Assembly (NCBI GenBank): GCA_050180745.1
Contig: JBFXDW010000052.1
Span: 1 to 13,836, forward strand
From: JBFXDW01 sp050180745
GTDB lineage: Bacteria; Pseudomonadota; Alphaproteobacteria; UBA9219
Direction of reading: 5' to 3'
Length of the DNA: 13,836 nucleotides
Part shown: piece after piece, positions 6,902 through 13,808 of the stretch
How the letters are laid out: each line of letters begins with the position of its first letter
Position numbering within the stretch: position 1 is the stretch's first letter
Translations under genes and position numbers: made by a program
The notes under the pieces: generated by a model
Database searches by the model: none
Seen by the model: the letters and a program-made list of their open reading frames with translations, nothing else
Told to the model about the DNA's origin: nothing

Positions 6902-8917
6902 ATGACTTCTTCTGATTTTTCTCTCACGCTCCTCGTTGGCGGCGATACGCCTGACGGTACTGTGCGCCTTGATGTTACGGACATGCATCTTCTTGATGTA
7001 GCGGTTGGTGATGTCGTGCGGATGGAAGGAGCGCGCGTCAGTTTTGTTAAAGTGCTTCCCGCTTTTATGGAAGACCGTAATCAAAAGACGGCACGGGTGA
7101 GCGCTCTTACGGCGCGCAATATAGGGTTTCTTGAAGGGCGTTCGGTGCAGTTTCAGCAGCGGCGCGTGATGCTCCAAAAGGCGGAGCGTGTGAGCTTGGA
7201 GGCAGATAACGATCTTGATTACTTGCATCTGTCTGTTCGTAAGGGGCAGTTCGGGAGCCTTTGGAGAGGCGATGTCCTGAGTGAGGGAGATCGCAAAGAC
7301 ATTCCCAGCCTTGATCGTTATCCTCTTTTGGCCAAAATTGCACAGACGCAGCCCAGCGGTGCGGTAAGCATTTCTCGCGCGACTGAATTTGCTGTGATCG
7401 CACCCGAATCAGAAAACAACCCTTTGTTGCCACTTGGTGGCTTGCGCGACCTTTACATGACGTGCCGCATGTTAGCCGGAGCGCGGTTTAAGAAGGGGCG
7501 TCAATGTAAATGTGCGGGCTCTGTGCTGTTATCGGGACCTGCGGGATGTGGCAAGGCTTCGCTTGTGAAGCGTTTGGCGCAGGATATAGGAGCTAAGCTC
7601 CATGTTTTTGAAGCGCACCAGCTTTTAGACCAGCTCATATCCGGAGGGCATGCTGATGTGTCTTTGTCATTGTCTGATCTGGCACGTGGTGGGCCTTTGA
7701 TCATCCTTTTTGATCATGTCGAGGTCCTTAGTGGCAGCACATTGCCTCAGGAAGCGCATAAGGTTTTGGCGCAAATCACCTCGATTCTTGGCGAGGTCGC
7801 CCTTTATCCGGATGTGTTGATCTTTACCGTTTGTGCAGGCATGCCTGATCCACGACTGATGGCAGGGCGCTTGTTTGATTCGCATTTTGATGTCGATTTG
7901 CCTAACCGCTGGGGACGGCATGAGGTTCTTCTTCTGGCCATGCGCGATAAGAGAGCTGACGCTGATGTCGATCTTGCGGCGCTGGCAGAGCTCGCTAATG
8001 GTCTGAGCGCGCGAGAGCTTGTAGGGATTGTTGAGGAAGCTTCTTTGCTGGCAGGGGAAGAGCCCTTGACTCAGCGTGCGCTTATGGCTTCCTTGCGCAG
8101 TCTGACGATGAGCCTTCCTGACGTGGTGCGCAGCGATATACCGGCTGTTTTCTGGGACGATATAGTGGGCGTGGATGATGCCAAGCAACAGCTTCATGAA
8201 ACACTGCTTTTAGCGCTTTCCCAGCATGAGAGATTCACTGTTGCGGGGATCAGGCCGCCATGCTCGATTTTGCTGTCAGGAGGGCAGGGGACGGGGAAGA
8301 GCTCGTTGGTGAGGGCCTTGGCTTCCTACGTGCCGCTTAATCTCGTAGAGGTCAACTGCCGCCAGCTCGTGGTGCGGGAGGAGGATGGCAGTGCTAAGCA
8401 GTATGTGAAGGATATTTTTGCACTGGCGCGACGGAAAGCGCCTTGTATTGTCTTTCTGGATGATATTGAAGCGCTGTTTGATGGAGAGATGAAACCCGAA
8501 GGCACTTACCAGAGCCAGCCGTTGGTTGAGCTGTTGATGATGGAAGTGGATTCTGTTGCCGCGCTGTCAGGGATAGTTGTTGTGGCGGCGACGAGTCGGC
8601 CTGATCGCTTGACGAATGATGTGCTGCGGGTAGGGCGATTTGACTTCTCGCTCATGCTGTCTCTGCCCGAGGCGCGGGCGCGGCGTGAGATTTTACAGGG
8701 TGCGGTCAAGAAAATGCCTATGGCGGCGGATATAGATTTTGACCGATTAGCCTCAATGACGCATGGGTTTTCTCCGGCGGATTTGGCGAATCTGTGCAAT
8801 CGGGTGGGGCTTTTGGCCTTTAGCCGCTCTTATAGCAATGGAGGGTGTGGGGTTATTCCTCCCGTCATTGATGCCGAGCTGTTTGAGCAGGCGTTGCGGG
8901 GTCGGAAGAGCGCTTAG
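6902..8917 (+). CDS. CDC48/VAT-like tandem AAA+ ATPase with degenerate first ATPase domain
   Basis: 671 residues. The N-terminal segment (about 8-95: VRLDVTDMHLLDVAVGDVVRMEG, then a GRSVQFQQRRV stretch) resembles the double-psi beta-barrel N domain of CDC48/p97/VAT. Two AAA+ modules follow. D1 has Walker A GPAGCGKAS with K218, but its Walker B LFDHVE has H272 where the catalytic Glu belongs, and the arginine-finger segment reads AGRLFD (321-326) instead of RPGRFD. D2 has Walker A GGQGTGKSS with K466, Walker B FLDDIEAL (D520, D521; the second normally Glu), a sensor-1 region AATSRPD with Ser for Asn, and an intact LRVGRFD with R576 and R579. By family analogy it is a hexameric, ATP-driven protein unfoldase or remodeller in the cytoplasm, probably powered by D2. 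The Shine-Dalgarno is weak. It follows the kinase by 78 bp; a functional link is inference. Confidence 0.85.
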   Translation: MTSSDFSLTLLVGGDTPDGTVRLDVTDMHLLDVAVGDVVRMEGARVSFVKVLPAFMEDRNQKTARVSALTARNIGFLEGRSVQFQQRRVMLQKAERVSLEADNDLDYLHLSVRKGQFGSLWRGDVLSEGDRKDIPSLDRYPLLAKIAQTQPSGAVSISRATEFAVIAPESENNPLLPLGGLRDLYMTCRMLAGARFKKGRQCKCAGSVLLSGPAGCGKASLVKRLAQDIGAKLHVFEAHQLLDQLISGGHADVSLSLSDLARGGPLIILFDHVEVLSGSTLPQEAHKVLAQITSILGEVALYPDVLIFTVCAGMPDPRLMAGRLFDSHFDVDLPNRWGRHEVLLLAMRDKRADADVDLAALAELANGLSARELVGIVEEASLLAGEEPLTQRALMASLRSLTMSLPDVVRSDIPAVFWDDIVGVDDAKQQLHETLLLALSQHERFTVAGIRPPCSILLSGGQGTGKSSLVRALASYVPLNLVEVNCRQLVVREEDGSAKQYVKDIFALARRKAPCIVFLDDIEALFDGEMKPEGTYQSQPLVELLMMEVDSVAALSGIVVVAATSRPDRLTNDVLRVGRFDFSLMLSLPEARARREILQGAVKKMPMAADIDFDRLASMTHGFSPADLANLCNRVGLLAFSRSYSNGGCGVIPPVIDAELFEQALRGRKSA

Positions 8918-8949
8918 AGCTTTAACGAGTTAAGAAAGCTCCGTTTTTT
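8917..8949 (+). terminator. Rho-independent terminator after the AAA+ gene
   Basis: GAGCTTT (8917-8923) pairs perfectly with AAAGCTC (8935-8941), and CGTTTTTT follows at once. The stem begins on the last base of the AAA+ stop codon. It ends the plus-strand kinase/AAA+ transcript. Confidence 0.75.
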
Positions 8950-9046
8950 CAGTCTCTCTCTTAAATTTCAATAAGTTCTCTGTCATTTCCGCGAAAGCTG
9001 GTGCGGGGGTGATGTTTAGGAGTAGAGGATAGACCTATCCACAATT

Positions 9047-9102
9047 CCGTCATGCCAGTACCCGCCTTCGCGAGCACAGGCTCCGGCTGGCATCCCATTT
9101 TT
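9047..9102 (+). repeat. REP-like element, interrupted copy
   Basis: CCGTCATGCCAG at the left and CTGGCATCCCATTTT at the right; arms ATGCCAG (9052-9058) and CTGGCAT (9087-9093) enclose a 28-nt centre. It is the same unit as the copy at 9534-9572 in reverse orientation, with extra sequence in the loop. A decayed copy (TGTCATTTCCGCGAAAGCTGG) starts at 8981. Confidence 0.7.
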
Positions 9103-9172
9103 CTTTTTTTTCAATAAGTTAACCAGAGTTATGGGTTTGGATACGTAGTAAAGTGCAAGAAAACAAATGGGC

Positions 9173-9190
9173 CCCCCGTTTTCACGGGGG
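9173..9190. repeat. Small palindrome, CCCCCGT/ACGGGGG
   Basis: CCCCCGT (9173-9179), loop TTTC, ACGGGGG (9184-9190). It shares the TTTC loop with the element at 9356-9384 but lacks the CCGTCA flank, so its membership of the same family is uncertain. Confidence 0.5.
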
Positions 9191-9227
9191 TGATGGGTGG
9201 GGTTAAGGGATAGTTCTCTCAACAAAT

Positions 9228-9260
9228 CCGTCATTCCCGCGAAGGCGGGAATCCCATTTT
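9228..9260 (+). repeat. REP-like element, intact copy
   Basis: CCGTC followed by ATTCCCGC (9233-9240), loop GAAG, GCGGGAAT (9245-9252), then CCCATTTT. The 8-bp stem is perfect. Confidence 0.8.
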
Positions 9261-9355
9261 CTTTTTCTGTCAACGAATTAAACTCATTATTCGGGTTAAG
9301 TTACTGCTTGTTATGCAAGAGGTCTATTCTCATATGCGCCGCAGACGCTTTGCTT

Positions 9356-9384
9356 CTGGATTCCCGCTTTCGCGGGAATGACGA
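9356..9384 (-). repeat. REP-like element, intact copy, inverted
   Basis: GGATTCCCGC, loop TTTC, GCGGGAATGACG: stem ATTCCCGC (9360-9367) / GCGGGAAT (9372-9379). It is in the opposite orientation to the 9228 copy, with the same stem. Confidence 0.8.
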
Positions 9385-9533
9385 AAGAGGTGTTAAGGCT
9401 TCTTATTTTCTACCAACATATTGAAAGTAATTAAAAACTCTTTAACCCTAGCGGGGGTAATAATGTACTATGCCGGAATGTTTCATGCGGGATATACTCG
9501 TTACGCAAGAAGAGTTGGAAGAGTGCAATTTAA

Positions 9534-9572
9534 AAAATGGGATGCCAGCCTTCGCTGGCATGACGGAATTGT
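9534..9572 (-). repeat. REP-like element, intact copy, inverted
   Basis: AAAATGGG, stem ATGCCAGC (9542-9549), loop CTTC, GCTGGCAT (9554-9561), then GACGGAATTGT. Outer flanks match the 9047 copy in reverse complement (ACAATTCCGTCATGCCAG), so the two copies form an inverted pair about 430 bp apart. Confidence 0.8.
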
Positions 9573-9597
9573 GGGCAGGCCTGTCTTTTAACCCCGA

Positions 9598-9638
9598 CCG
9601 TCACCCTAGCGAAGGCTAGAGGGCTCACTTGTTTTTTT
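9598..9638 (+). repeat. REP-like element followed by a T tract
   Basis: CCGTCACCCTAGC, loop GAAG, GCTAGAGGGCTC: CCC/GGG and TAGC/GCTA pair with a 2-nt bulge. Seven T residues follow at 9632-9638, about 8 nt after the stem, so it may act as a weak terminator just before dotA. Confidence 0.55.
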
Positions 9639-9688
9639 CCGACTCTTGAAATGGAAAGTATAGATCTGTTCGATCGGGAGATTTTTTA

Positions 9689-12403
9689 ATGCTGTTTTCA
9701 AGCGATAAAAAAAGCGACTCTTCGCAAGAGGGGCAAGAGAAGAAAAAAGACTCTCTCTTTGGGCTTTTGTTCAATCCCAATCGTGGTACAGAAGTCCAAC
9801 CTGTGCTGGATAGCTTGCGTATGTTTCCGCGCATGGTTGCGCTTGTTTTTGCAGTCGCCGGATTGTTTCCCAAGGATCACCCCGCATTGACAGATGAGAA
9901 GCTGCGCTTGTCTTGGCGTAGCGTGATTGGCACCGCATGGGGGAATGTCCGCTTTACGAGGGAAGGTCTTCCCGGTGCGCTTACCTTTGCCGCTGTTATC
10001 AGTATGCTTGCGATGGTTGTGACATTTCTTGTTTCGCTTGTCTTGTCTTTGTTTATGGGCACCGCGCATGCGGCGGGAAGTACGAACGGTATGTTCGATT
10101 CTCCTGCTTCAAAAGATGTTGCGAGTAGTTTTATCAACCATTTATTTCTCGGGGAGGCCATGTCTCTCTTTGAGGGGGGCGGTTCAGCGGATTGTTCCTT
10201 GGTGTCCGCTTTAAGTACGGCTCTTGGTTTTTTCAGCAGCGCTGTTCTCGTTTTTGCGGGCATTATGCTCCTCTATCATTTGGTGTCGATGATTGCCAAA
10301 ACGGCTCAGAGTGGAAAGCCGTTTGAAGGGGCTAATCAGGTTTGGGGCCCTATTCGTCTTGTCTTTGCGATCGCGCTTTTGGTTCCGATTTCTTCAAGTG
10401 GTACTACATCGGGGGGGGGGTGTAGTGTTACAGGCTATAATGCGGGGCAATATCTTGTTTTGAAAATTGCCAAATGGGGCTCAGGGTTGGGCAGTAATGG
10501 GTGGGATTATTTCTTATCTTCGTGGAGTAAGGCATCGAATGATGTGAGCTGTGATAAACCATCAGATTCACCTTCCTGTGCGGTTCAGCAAAATGTCAAG
10601 TCCCTTGTAAGGGATCTTATTCTTTATGATGCGTGTGCGAAATTTGCGGATCATTATTTAGAGGAGCAACAACTTAGTTTCATGTCGGGCTATGACGTAA
10701 CCGATATCGCAACGGCCATTCATACAGGCGATAATTTATTTGGATACACTGTGAAGGGAGTTGCAGCGGTTAGTTGGACGGCAACGGAGCACGGGCGTGC
10801 GCAGGAGCAGAGCTTCTGTGGGGGGTACACGATTCCAGAGCGCCCAGAATATAACGTATACGTAAAAGTCTATGACAAGATTCTTGCTCGATTTAAGTCT
10901 TTAACGACTTCTATTGATGGATTTAATCAGAGCTATTATCTTTTTGGCACTGACGGAGCCAATATTAAAAAAGAAAAATATGACGAAATGAAGGTGGAAT
11001 ATGAAGATCTGCTAAGCAATTTTCAAAAAGATGTGAAGGCTGCAATTGAGGCAGGTATTCAAGAGTCCCAAGGAAATGCAGAGAAGGTAATAAAAAATGA
11101 TTTTGAAAGTATCCGAGAGTATGGATGGCTCTATGCGGGGACATGGTTTAATACAATTGCGCGTGTGCAGGCACAGAAATTTTCTGTTATGGCGGATTCA
11201 TTGCCAAAAGCGAATGAGCCGTGGATGTTAAATTCCTCAGCGGACATTATTAAGATGTCCACGATCAAGGGGCTAACTAGTTCGATACAAGAGGCAACCT
11301 TCACGTATCAGCATATTTTAGATAAAATGGGCGTGCAGATTAAGAATGAAGCAGCAGCCAGTCTTGTTGGTTCTATGACGGCAGAAGAGAAAAGCTTAGC
11401 TCTTGCGGGCTCGGGCAAGTTGAAAGATCAACTGCAGGGTATTTTTATGTCTCTTAATCCTGTTGAAGGATTGTTGGGTATCGTTGAAGGTATGGCCGTT
11501 AGTGCAGGATTGTTTAACGAGGAAGGGGGGTTGGGAATTAAGTTTGGTTTTAGTCAAGATCCTTTTGAAGAGTTGTCATCCTATGGCCAAAAGGCCCTCT
11601 TCTTGGGAGACAAGGCTCTGGTTACGGCTGCGGTTGCAGAACTTGTTGCGGTGGTGCCTGTCATTAAGTTGGCGCCTATCGCTGGTTTTGCGGCGACCAT
11701 TCTTTCTATGATTGCGATTACGCTTTATGCAATTGGTTTTTCCATCGCTTTTATGGTGCCTCTTTTCCCCTTTTATCGTTTTTTCTTTGGGGCGCTGAAG
11801 TGGGTGCTAAGCGTGTGTGAGGCTGTTGTTTTGATGCCTTTGTTGTCTCTTGCGCACATTCACCCGGGTGGTGATGGCCTTGCGGGACCACAGGGTAAAT
11901 ATGGCTATACAGTTGCCATGCAAATTATTTTGCGGCCTGTTCTGATGATTTTCGGGCTTGTTGTTGGTTTTATGATGTTTAAAGTTTCTTTAGCCCTTTT
12001 AAATGAGATGTTTACAATTGCGGCCGTGGGTACGGGGGCTTTGACGGGGCCCGTTAGCGTAATGGCAAAGATTGTTTACACAGTTATTTATGCTGCTTTG
12101 GTTATCATGTTAGCAAACCAAAGTTTTAAAACGATTGGTTTATTCCCCTTAGTTGCATTGAGTTGGATTGGACTGCAAAAACCGCATGAAGAAACAATCG
12201 GTGATCCAGGAGCTATTAATCTTGCGGGTGGTGCTGTTGCTAACTTGATGATGAAGGATAATGTGCCTAAGATATTTACTCAGGCTACAGCGGCAGGTAA
12301 AAAGTGGTCTGACCAACGGCAGGCAGCGGTTGCTGATGCCAATGCCGCTAATGCACGGGCAAAGGATCTTCAATTCCAAAAAGATCTTTTGGATAAGATA
12401 TGA
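9689..12403 (+). CDS. DotA/TraY-type type IVB secretion (conjugation) inner-membrane protein
   Basis: 904 residues. The C-terminal region carries the DotA/TraY signature: a membrane segment leading into LPLFPFYRFFFGALKW-like sequence, then AHIHPGGDGLAGPQGKYGY (about 724-742) and a polytopic ILRPVLMIFGLVVGFMMF segment. Before it come a cytoplasmic lead of about 97 residues, a first hydrophobic segment (about 99-124) ending TAHAAGS, which looks like a signal-peptidase site, segments about 178-200 and 221-237, and a large soluble, probably periplasmic domain (about 240-645). The tail (about 865-904) is Ala-rich and helical. DotA is an integral membrane component of Dot/Icm secretion and of IncI-type conjugation. 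No other dot/tra gene is in the window. The start is supported by GGGAG 9 nt upstream. A run of ten G sits at 10411-10420 (codons 241-244). Confidence 0.87.
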   Translation: MLFSSDKKSDSSQEGQEKKKDSLFGLLFNPNRGTEVQPVLDSLRMFPRMVALVFAVAGLFPKDHPALTDEKLRLSWRSVIGTAWGNVRFTREGLPGALTFAAVISMLAMVVTFLVSLVLSLFMGTAHAAGSTNGMFDSPASKDVASSFINHLFLGEAMSLFEGGGSADCSLVSALSTALGFFSSAVLVFAGIMLLYHLVSMIAKTAQSGKPFEGANQVWGPIRLVFAIALLVPISSSGTTSGGGCSVTGYNAGQYLVLKIAKWGSGLGSNGWDYFLSSWSKASNDVSCDKPSDSPSCAVQQNVKSLVRDLILYDACAKFADHYLEEQQLSFMSGYDVTDIATAIHTGDNLFGYTVKGVAAVSWTATEHGRAQEQSFCGGYTIPERPEYNVYVKVYDKILARFKSLTTSIDGFNQSYYLFGTDGANIKKEKYDEMKVEYEDLLSNFQKDVKAAIEAGIQESQGNAEKVIKNDFESIREYGWLYAGTWFNTIARVQAQKFSVMADSLPKANEPWMLNSSADIIKMSTIKGLTSSIQEATFTYQHILDKMGVQIKNEAAASLVGSMTAEEKSLALAGSGKLKDQLQGIFMSLNPVEGLLGIVEGMAVSAGLFNEEGGLGIKFGFSQDPFEELSSYGQKALFLGDKALVTAAVAELVAVVPVIKLAPIAGFAATILSMIAITLYAIGFSIAFMVPLFPFYRFFFGALKWVLSVCEAVVLMPLLSLAHIHPGGDGLAGPQGKYGYTVAMQIILRPVLMIFGLVVGFMMFKVSLALLNEMFTIAAVGTGALTGPVSVMAKIVYTVIYAALVIMLANQSFKTIGLFPLVALSWIGLQKPHEETIGDPGAINLAGGAVANLMMKDNVPKIFTQATAAGKKWSDQRQAAVADANAANARAKDLQFQKDLLDKI
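10411..10420 (+). repeat. Ten-base poly-G tract inside the DotA/TraY gene
   Basis: TC followed by ten G residues encodes S-G-G-G in a short Ser/Thr/Gly-rich stretch after a membrane segment. With eleven G the frame reaches TAG two codons later; with nine it reaches TGA about 14 codons later. Either slip would leave about 245-260 of 904 residues. Confidence 0.85.
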
Positions 12404-12434
12404 TCTGATCTGTTGAAGAAGTTGCAGTTAGAGA

Positions 12435-12463
12435 ACGGGGTTAAGAAGTTTTCTTAACCCCGT
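12435..12463 (+). terminator. Perfect 13-bp hairpin after dotA
   Basis: ACGGGGTTAAGAA (12435-12447), loop GTT, TTCTTAACCCCGT (12451-12463). The stem is perfect but the following TCTTCTTG is only moderately T-rich, so it could end transcription or protect the 3' end of the dotA message. Confidence 0.6.
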
Positions 12464-12500
12464 CTTCTTGCGGGTGAAAGTATTTATTTTCTTTTTCTTT

Positions 12501-12536
12501 AGCCCCTCTTGTAATGTTACAATGTAGGGCTTTTTC
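12501..12536 (+). terminator. Terminator-like hairpin in the leader of the CFI-box gene
   Basis: AGCCC (12501-12505) pairs with GGGCT (12527-12531), and TTGTAA (12509-12514) with TTACAA (12517-12522), separated by a small internal loop; TTTTCTT follows. It ends about 20 nt before the ATG, so it may be a second dotA terminator, an attenuator of the next gene, or the TTGTAA-TG-TTACAA core may be an operator. Confidence 0.4.
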
Positions 12537-12546
12537 TTGTATTTTC

Positions 12547-12552
12547 AGGAGG
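12547..12552 (+). promoter_or_regulatory. Consensus ribosome binding site
   Basis: AGGAGG, 5 nt before ATG 12558. It sets the start of the CFI-box gene at 12558 rather than at the in-frame TTG 12537. Confidence 0.85.
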
Positions 12553-12557
12553 TTTTT

Positions 12558-13355
12558 ATGATTAAGTATCTTATTAATTTTAAACAAACATGGTGGAATA
12601 TCACGGGGCAAGGGCGTATTTCCCAAGAACATTTAGGTCTTCGGGCTGAGATGAGGTGGAAGTTGATGCCTAAAACTGTTGATGACACAGGTATCAAACC
12701 AGCCTTTTATCAAGTTTCTGTGTCAGTGACGAATAATTCAAAAACGCATGACTTCGTTTCTGCATATGCAGTATTTTCTCCGGTAAATCCTAAGAAGGCG
12801 CCCAAGCAACAATTAGTGTATGCTGCGCCTTTGGCAAAAACTCATGTAGCATCTGATGATTACGAGGTTTCGGCAGAAAATCATTTAGTCCCTAAAATTG
12901 TACAGCTTGTTGGGAAAAGAGCGGACGGAGAGAGTTTTGATACAAGTTCGTTTGGGTTCCGTGCAAAGAAGTGGGGAAAGCGCTTGGGTGTTACTGCGGC
13001 CAGTGTATGGGTGATCAATAACGCCTTACTTATGTCGGGACACCATACCTTGCAAGGGATGGTTTATCATGGCCTGATTAAGGATACTCACTGTGCCGTG
13101 GCAACGGCGGCGTGTGGGGATGGAAATCATCCTATTGTTAAAGAGTTCCGCCGTTTCAGAAGCGAAGTGTTGATGAAGAACCCTGTGGGGCGTGCTTTCT
13201 GTTCTTGGTATTATCGTAACGGGCCTACACTTGCGGCACCATTGGCAAAGAGTGCGACTTTGCGAGCTCTTGTTCGCGGCCCTCTTATCGCCGGTGCTGG
13301 TGCCATCCGCCTCGGGCGGCGGCTTTTGTCGTCTGCTCCCACGCGCCAGCCTTAA
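12558..13355 (+). CDS. CFI-box C-terminal-domain protein, function unknown
   Basis: 265 residues from ATG 12558. Residues 1-135 (WWNITGQGRISQEHLG, then YQVSVSVTNNSK and a beta-rich stretch with VSAENHLVPKIVQLVGKR) look like a soluble beta domain I do not recognise. A weakly hydrophobic segment (about 143-160) follows. Residues about 179-235 (CAVATAACGDGNHPIVKEFRRFR, then NPVGRAFCSWYYRNGPTLAAPLA) match the CFI-box pattern: C-x-I-A-T-A-A, then LRxFRD and an FxxxYYxxSP end, here with C179 and C186. The C-terminus is Arg/Leu-rich. The box is known from many uncharacterised bacterial proteins and its role is not established. The gene follows dotA by 154 bp and precedes a small gene by 25 bp, so an accessory role in the secretion/conjugation locus is possible but inferred. 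Confidence 0.72.
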   Translation: MIKYLINFKQTWWNITGQGRISQEHLGLRAEMRWKLMPKTVDDTGIKPAFYQVSVSVTNNSKTHDFVSAYAVFSPVNPKKAPKQQLVYAAPLAKTHVASDDYEVSAENHLVPKIVQLVGKRADGESFDTSSFGFRAKKWGKRLGVTAASVWVINNALLMSGHHTLQGMVYHGLIKDTHCAVATAACGDGNHPIVKEFRRFRSEVLMKNPVGRAFCSWYYRNGPTLAAPLAKSATLRALVRGPLIAGAGAIRLGRRLLSSAPTRQP

Positions 13356-13380
13356 GATTTTTTTACACAAGGAGCATATT

Positions 13381-13722
13381 ATGGATAAAGATGATTTAAG
13401 TGGTACCCAATACCGGCACTGGGAAGAGATGGGAAGGCCAAACATAGATGCTCCTAATGGGGATATGATGCATCAGCTCAACCACGGTCCCTATAAACCA
13501 ATTAGTTTATTTAGTTCGAGTCCTTCTCCCTCTCCTTCATATGGTACAGGTGCTGATGTTTATTCCCCTGGTCTTAGGGTCGAGATAGATCTAAGGCCGA
13601 TTCTTAGGAAAGGGGCGAGTATTTTAAAACCCTTTGTTGTCAACGCTGTTAAAGTATCAACTCATCCTGTTGGGGCATCTCTTCTGGCGTATAAGTTTTT
13701 TTATTCTTCATGGCCTTGTTGA
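13381..13722 (+). CDS. Small unrecognised protein, C-terminus probably cut by an insertion sequence
   Basis: 113 residues from ATG 13381, supported by AAGGAG 6 nt upstream and by lying 25 bp after the CFI-box gene. The N-terminal half is polar (MDKDDLSGTQYRHWEEMG), followed by a Ser/Pro-rich linker (SSSPSPSPSY, about 46-54), and then a more hydrophobic part (LRPILRKGASILKPFVVNAVKV) with a possible short membrane-associated helix. I do not recognise a family. The last codons, TGG CCT TGT TGA, come from an IS903-like terminal repeat starting at 13712, so the natural C-terminus is probably lost or lies beyond the insertion. It is therefore best read as an interrupted gene, possibly part of the dotA locus. 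Confidence 0.6.
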   Translation: MDKDDLSGTQYRHWEEMGRPNIDAPNGDMMHQLNHGPYKPISLFSSSPSPSPSYGTGADVYSPGLRVEIDLRPILRKGASILKPFVVNAVKVSTHPVGASLLAYKFFYSSWPC

Positions 13723-13773
13723 ATAAATCGCCTAAAAAATTAGGAATGTGAATCCAATCTTAAGAAAAAAGGT

Positions 13774-13808
13774 GGACGATTCTTTGTGAGAAACCAAGGA
13801 GATCGTCC
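13774..13808 (+). promoter_or_regulatory. Hairpin around the transposase ribosome binding site
   Basis: GGACGAT (13774-13780) pairs with ATCGTCC (13802-13808) immediately before the ATG; the loop holds the AGGAG Shine-Dalgarno. Several insertion sequences use such a fold to block translation from read-through transcripts; here that is inference. Confidence 0.45.

Larger units (their letters stand above)
8950..9688. other. Intergenic region filled with REP-like palindromes
   Basis: About 740 bases between the AAA+ terminator and dotA with no convincing protein gene. They hold at least six short palindromes with 4-nt loops, several flanked by CCGTCA on one side and ATCCCATTTT on the other, in both orientations. 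Open frames here translate the palindromes (NGIPAFAGMT-like strings), which marks them as non-coding. The strongest Shine-Dalgarno is GGGAG (9675-9679), 9 nt before the dotA ATG. Confidence 0.75.

Noticed and set aside
7667..8197. 176-residue frame on the minus strand opposite the AAA+ gene
   Set aside because: It lies wholly inside a gene with clear motifs on the other strand, and has no recognisable domain or ribosome binding site.
9016..9424. Two overlapping open frames (9016-9273 minus, 9197-9424 plus) between the AAA+ gene and dotA
   Set aside because: They translate the REP-like palindromes (for example NGIPAFAGMT), lack ribosome binding sites and show no protein-like pattern.
8981..9638. 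A CRISPR array
   Set aside because: The repeats are palindromes of differing sequence, irregular spacing and mixed orientation, and no cas gene is present.
12537..12557. Upstream TTG as start of the CFI-box gene
   Set aside because: It would place the consensus AGGAGG inside the coding region; ATG 12558 is correctly spaced behind it.
13026..13445. 139-residue minus-strand frame opposite the CFI-box gene
   Set aside because: Antisense to a gene with a recognised C-terminal box and good ribosome binding site; no start signal of its own.
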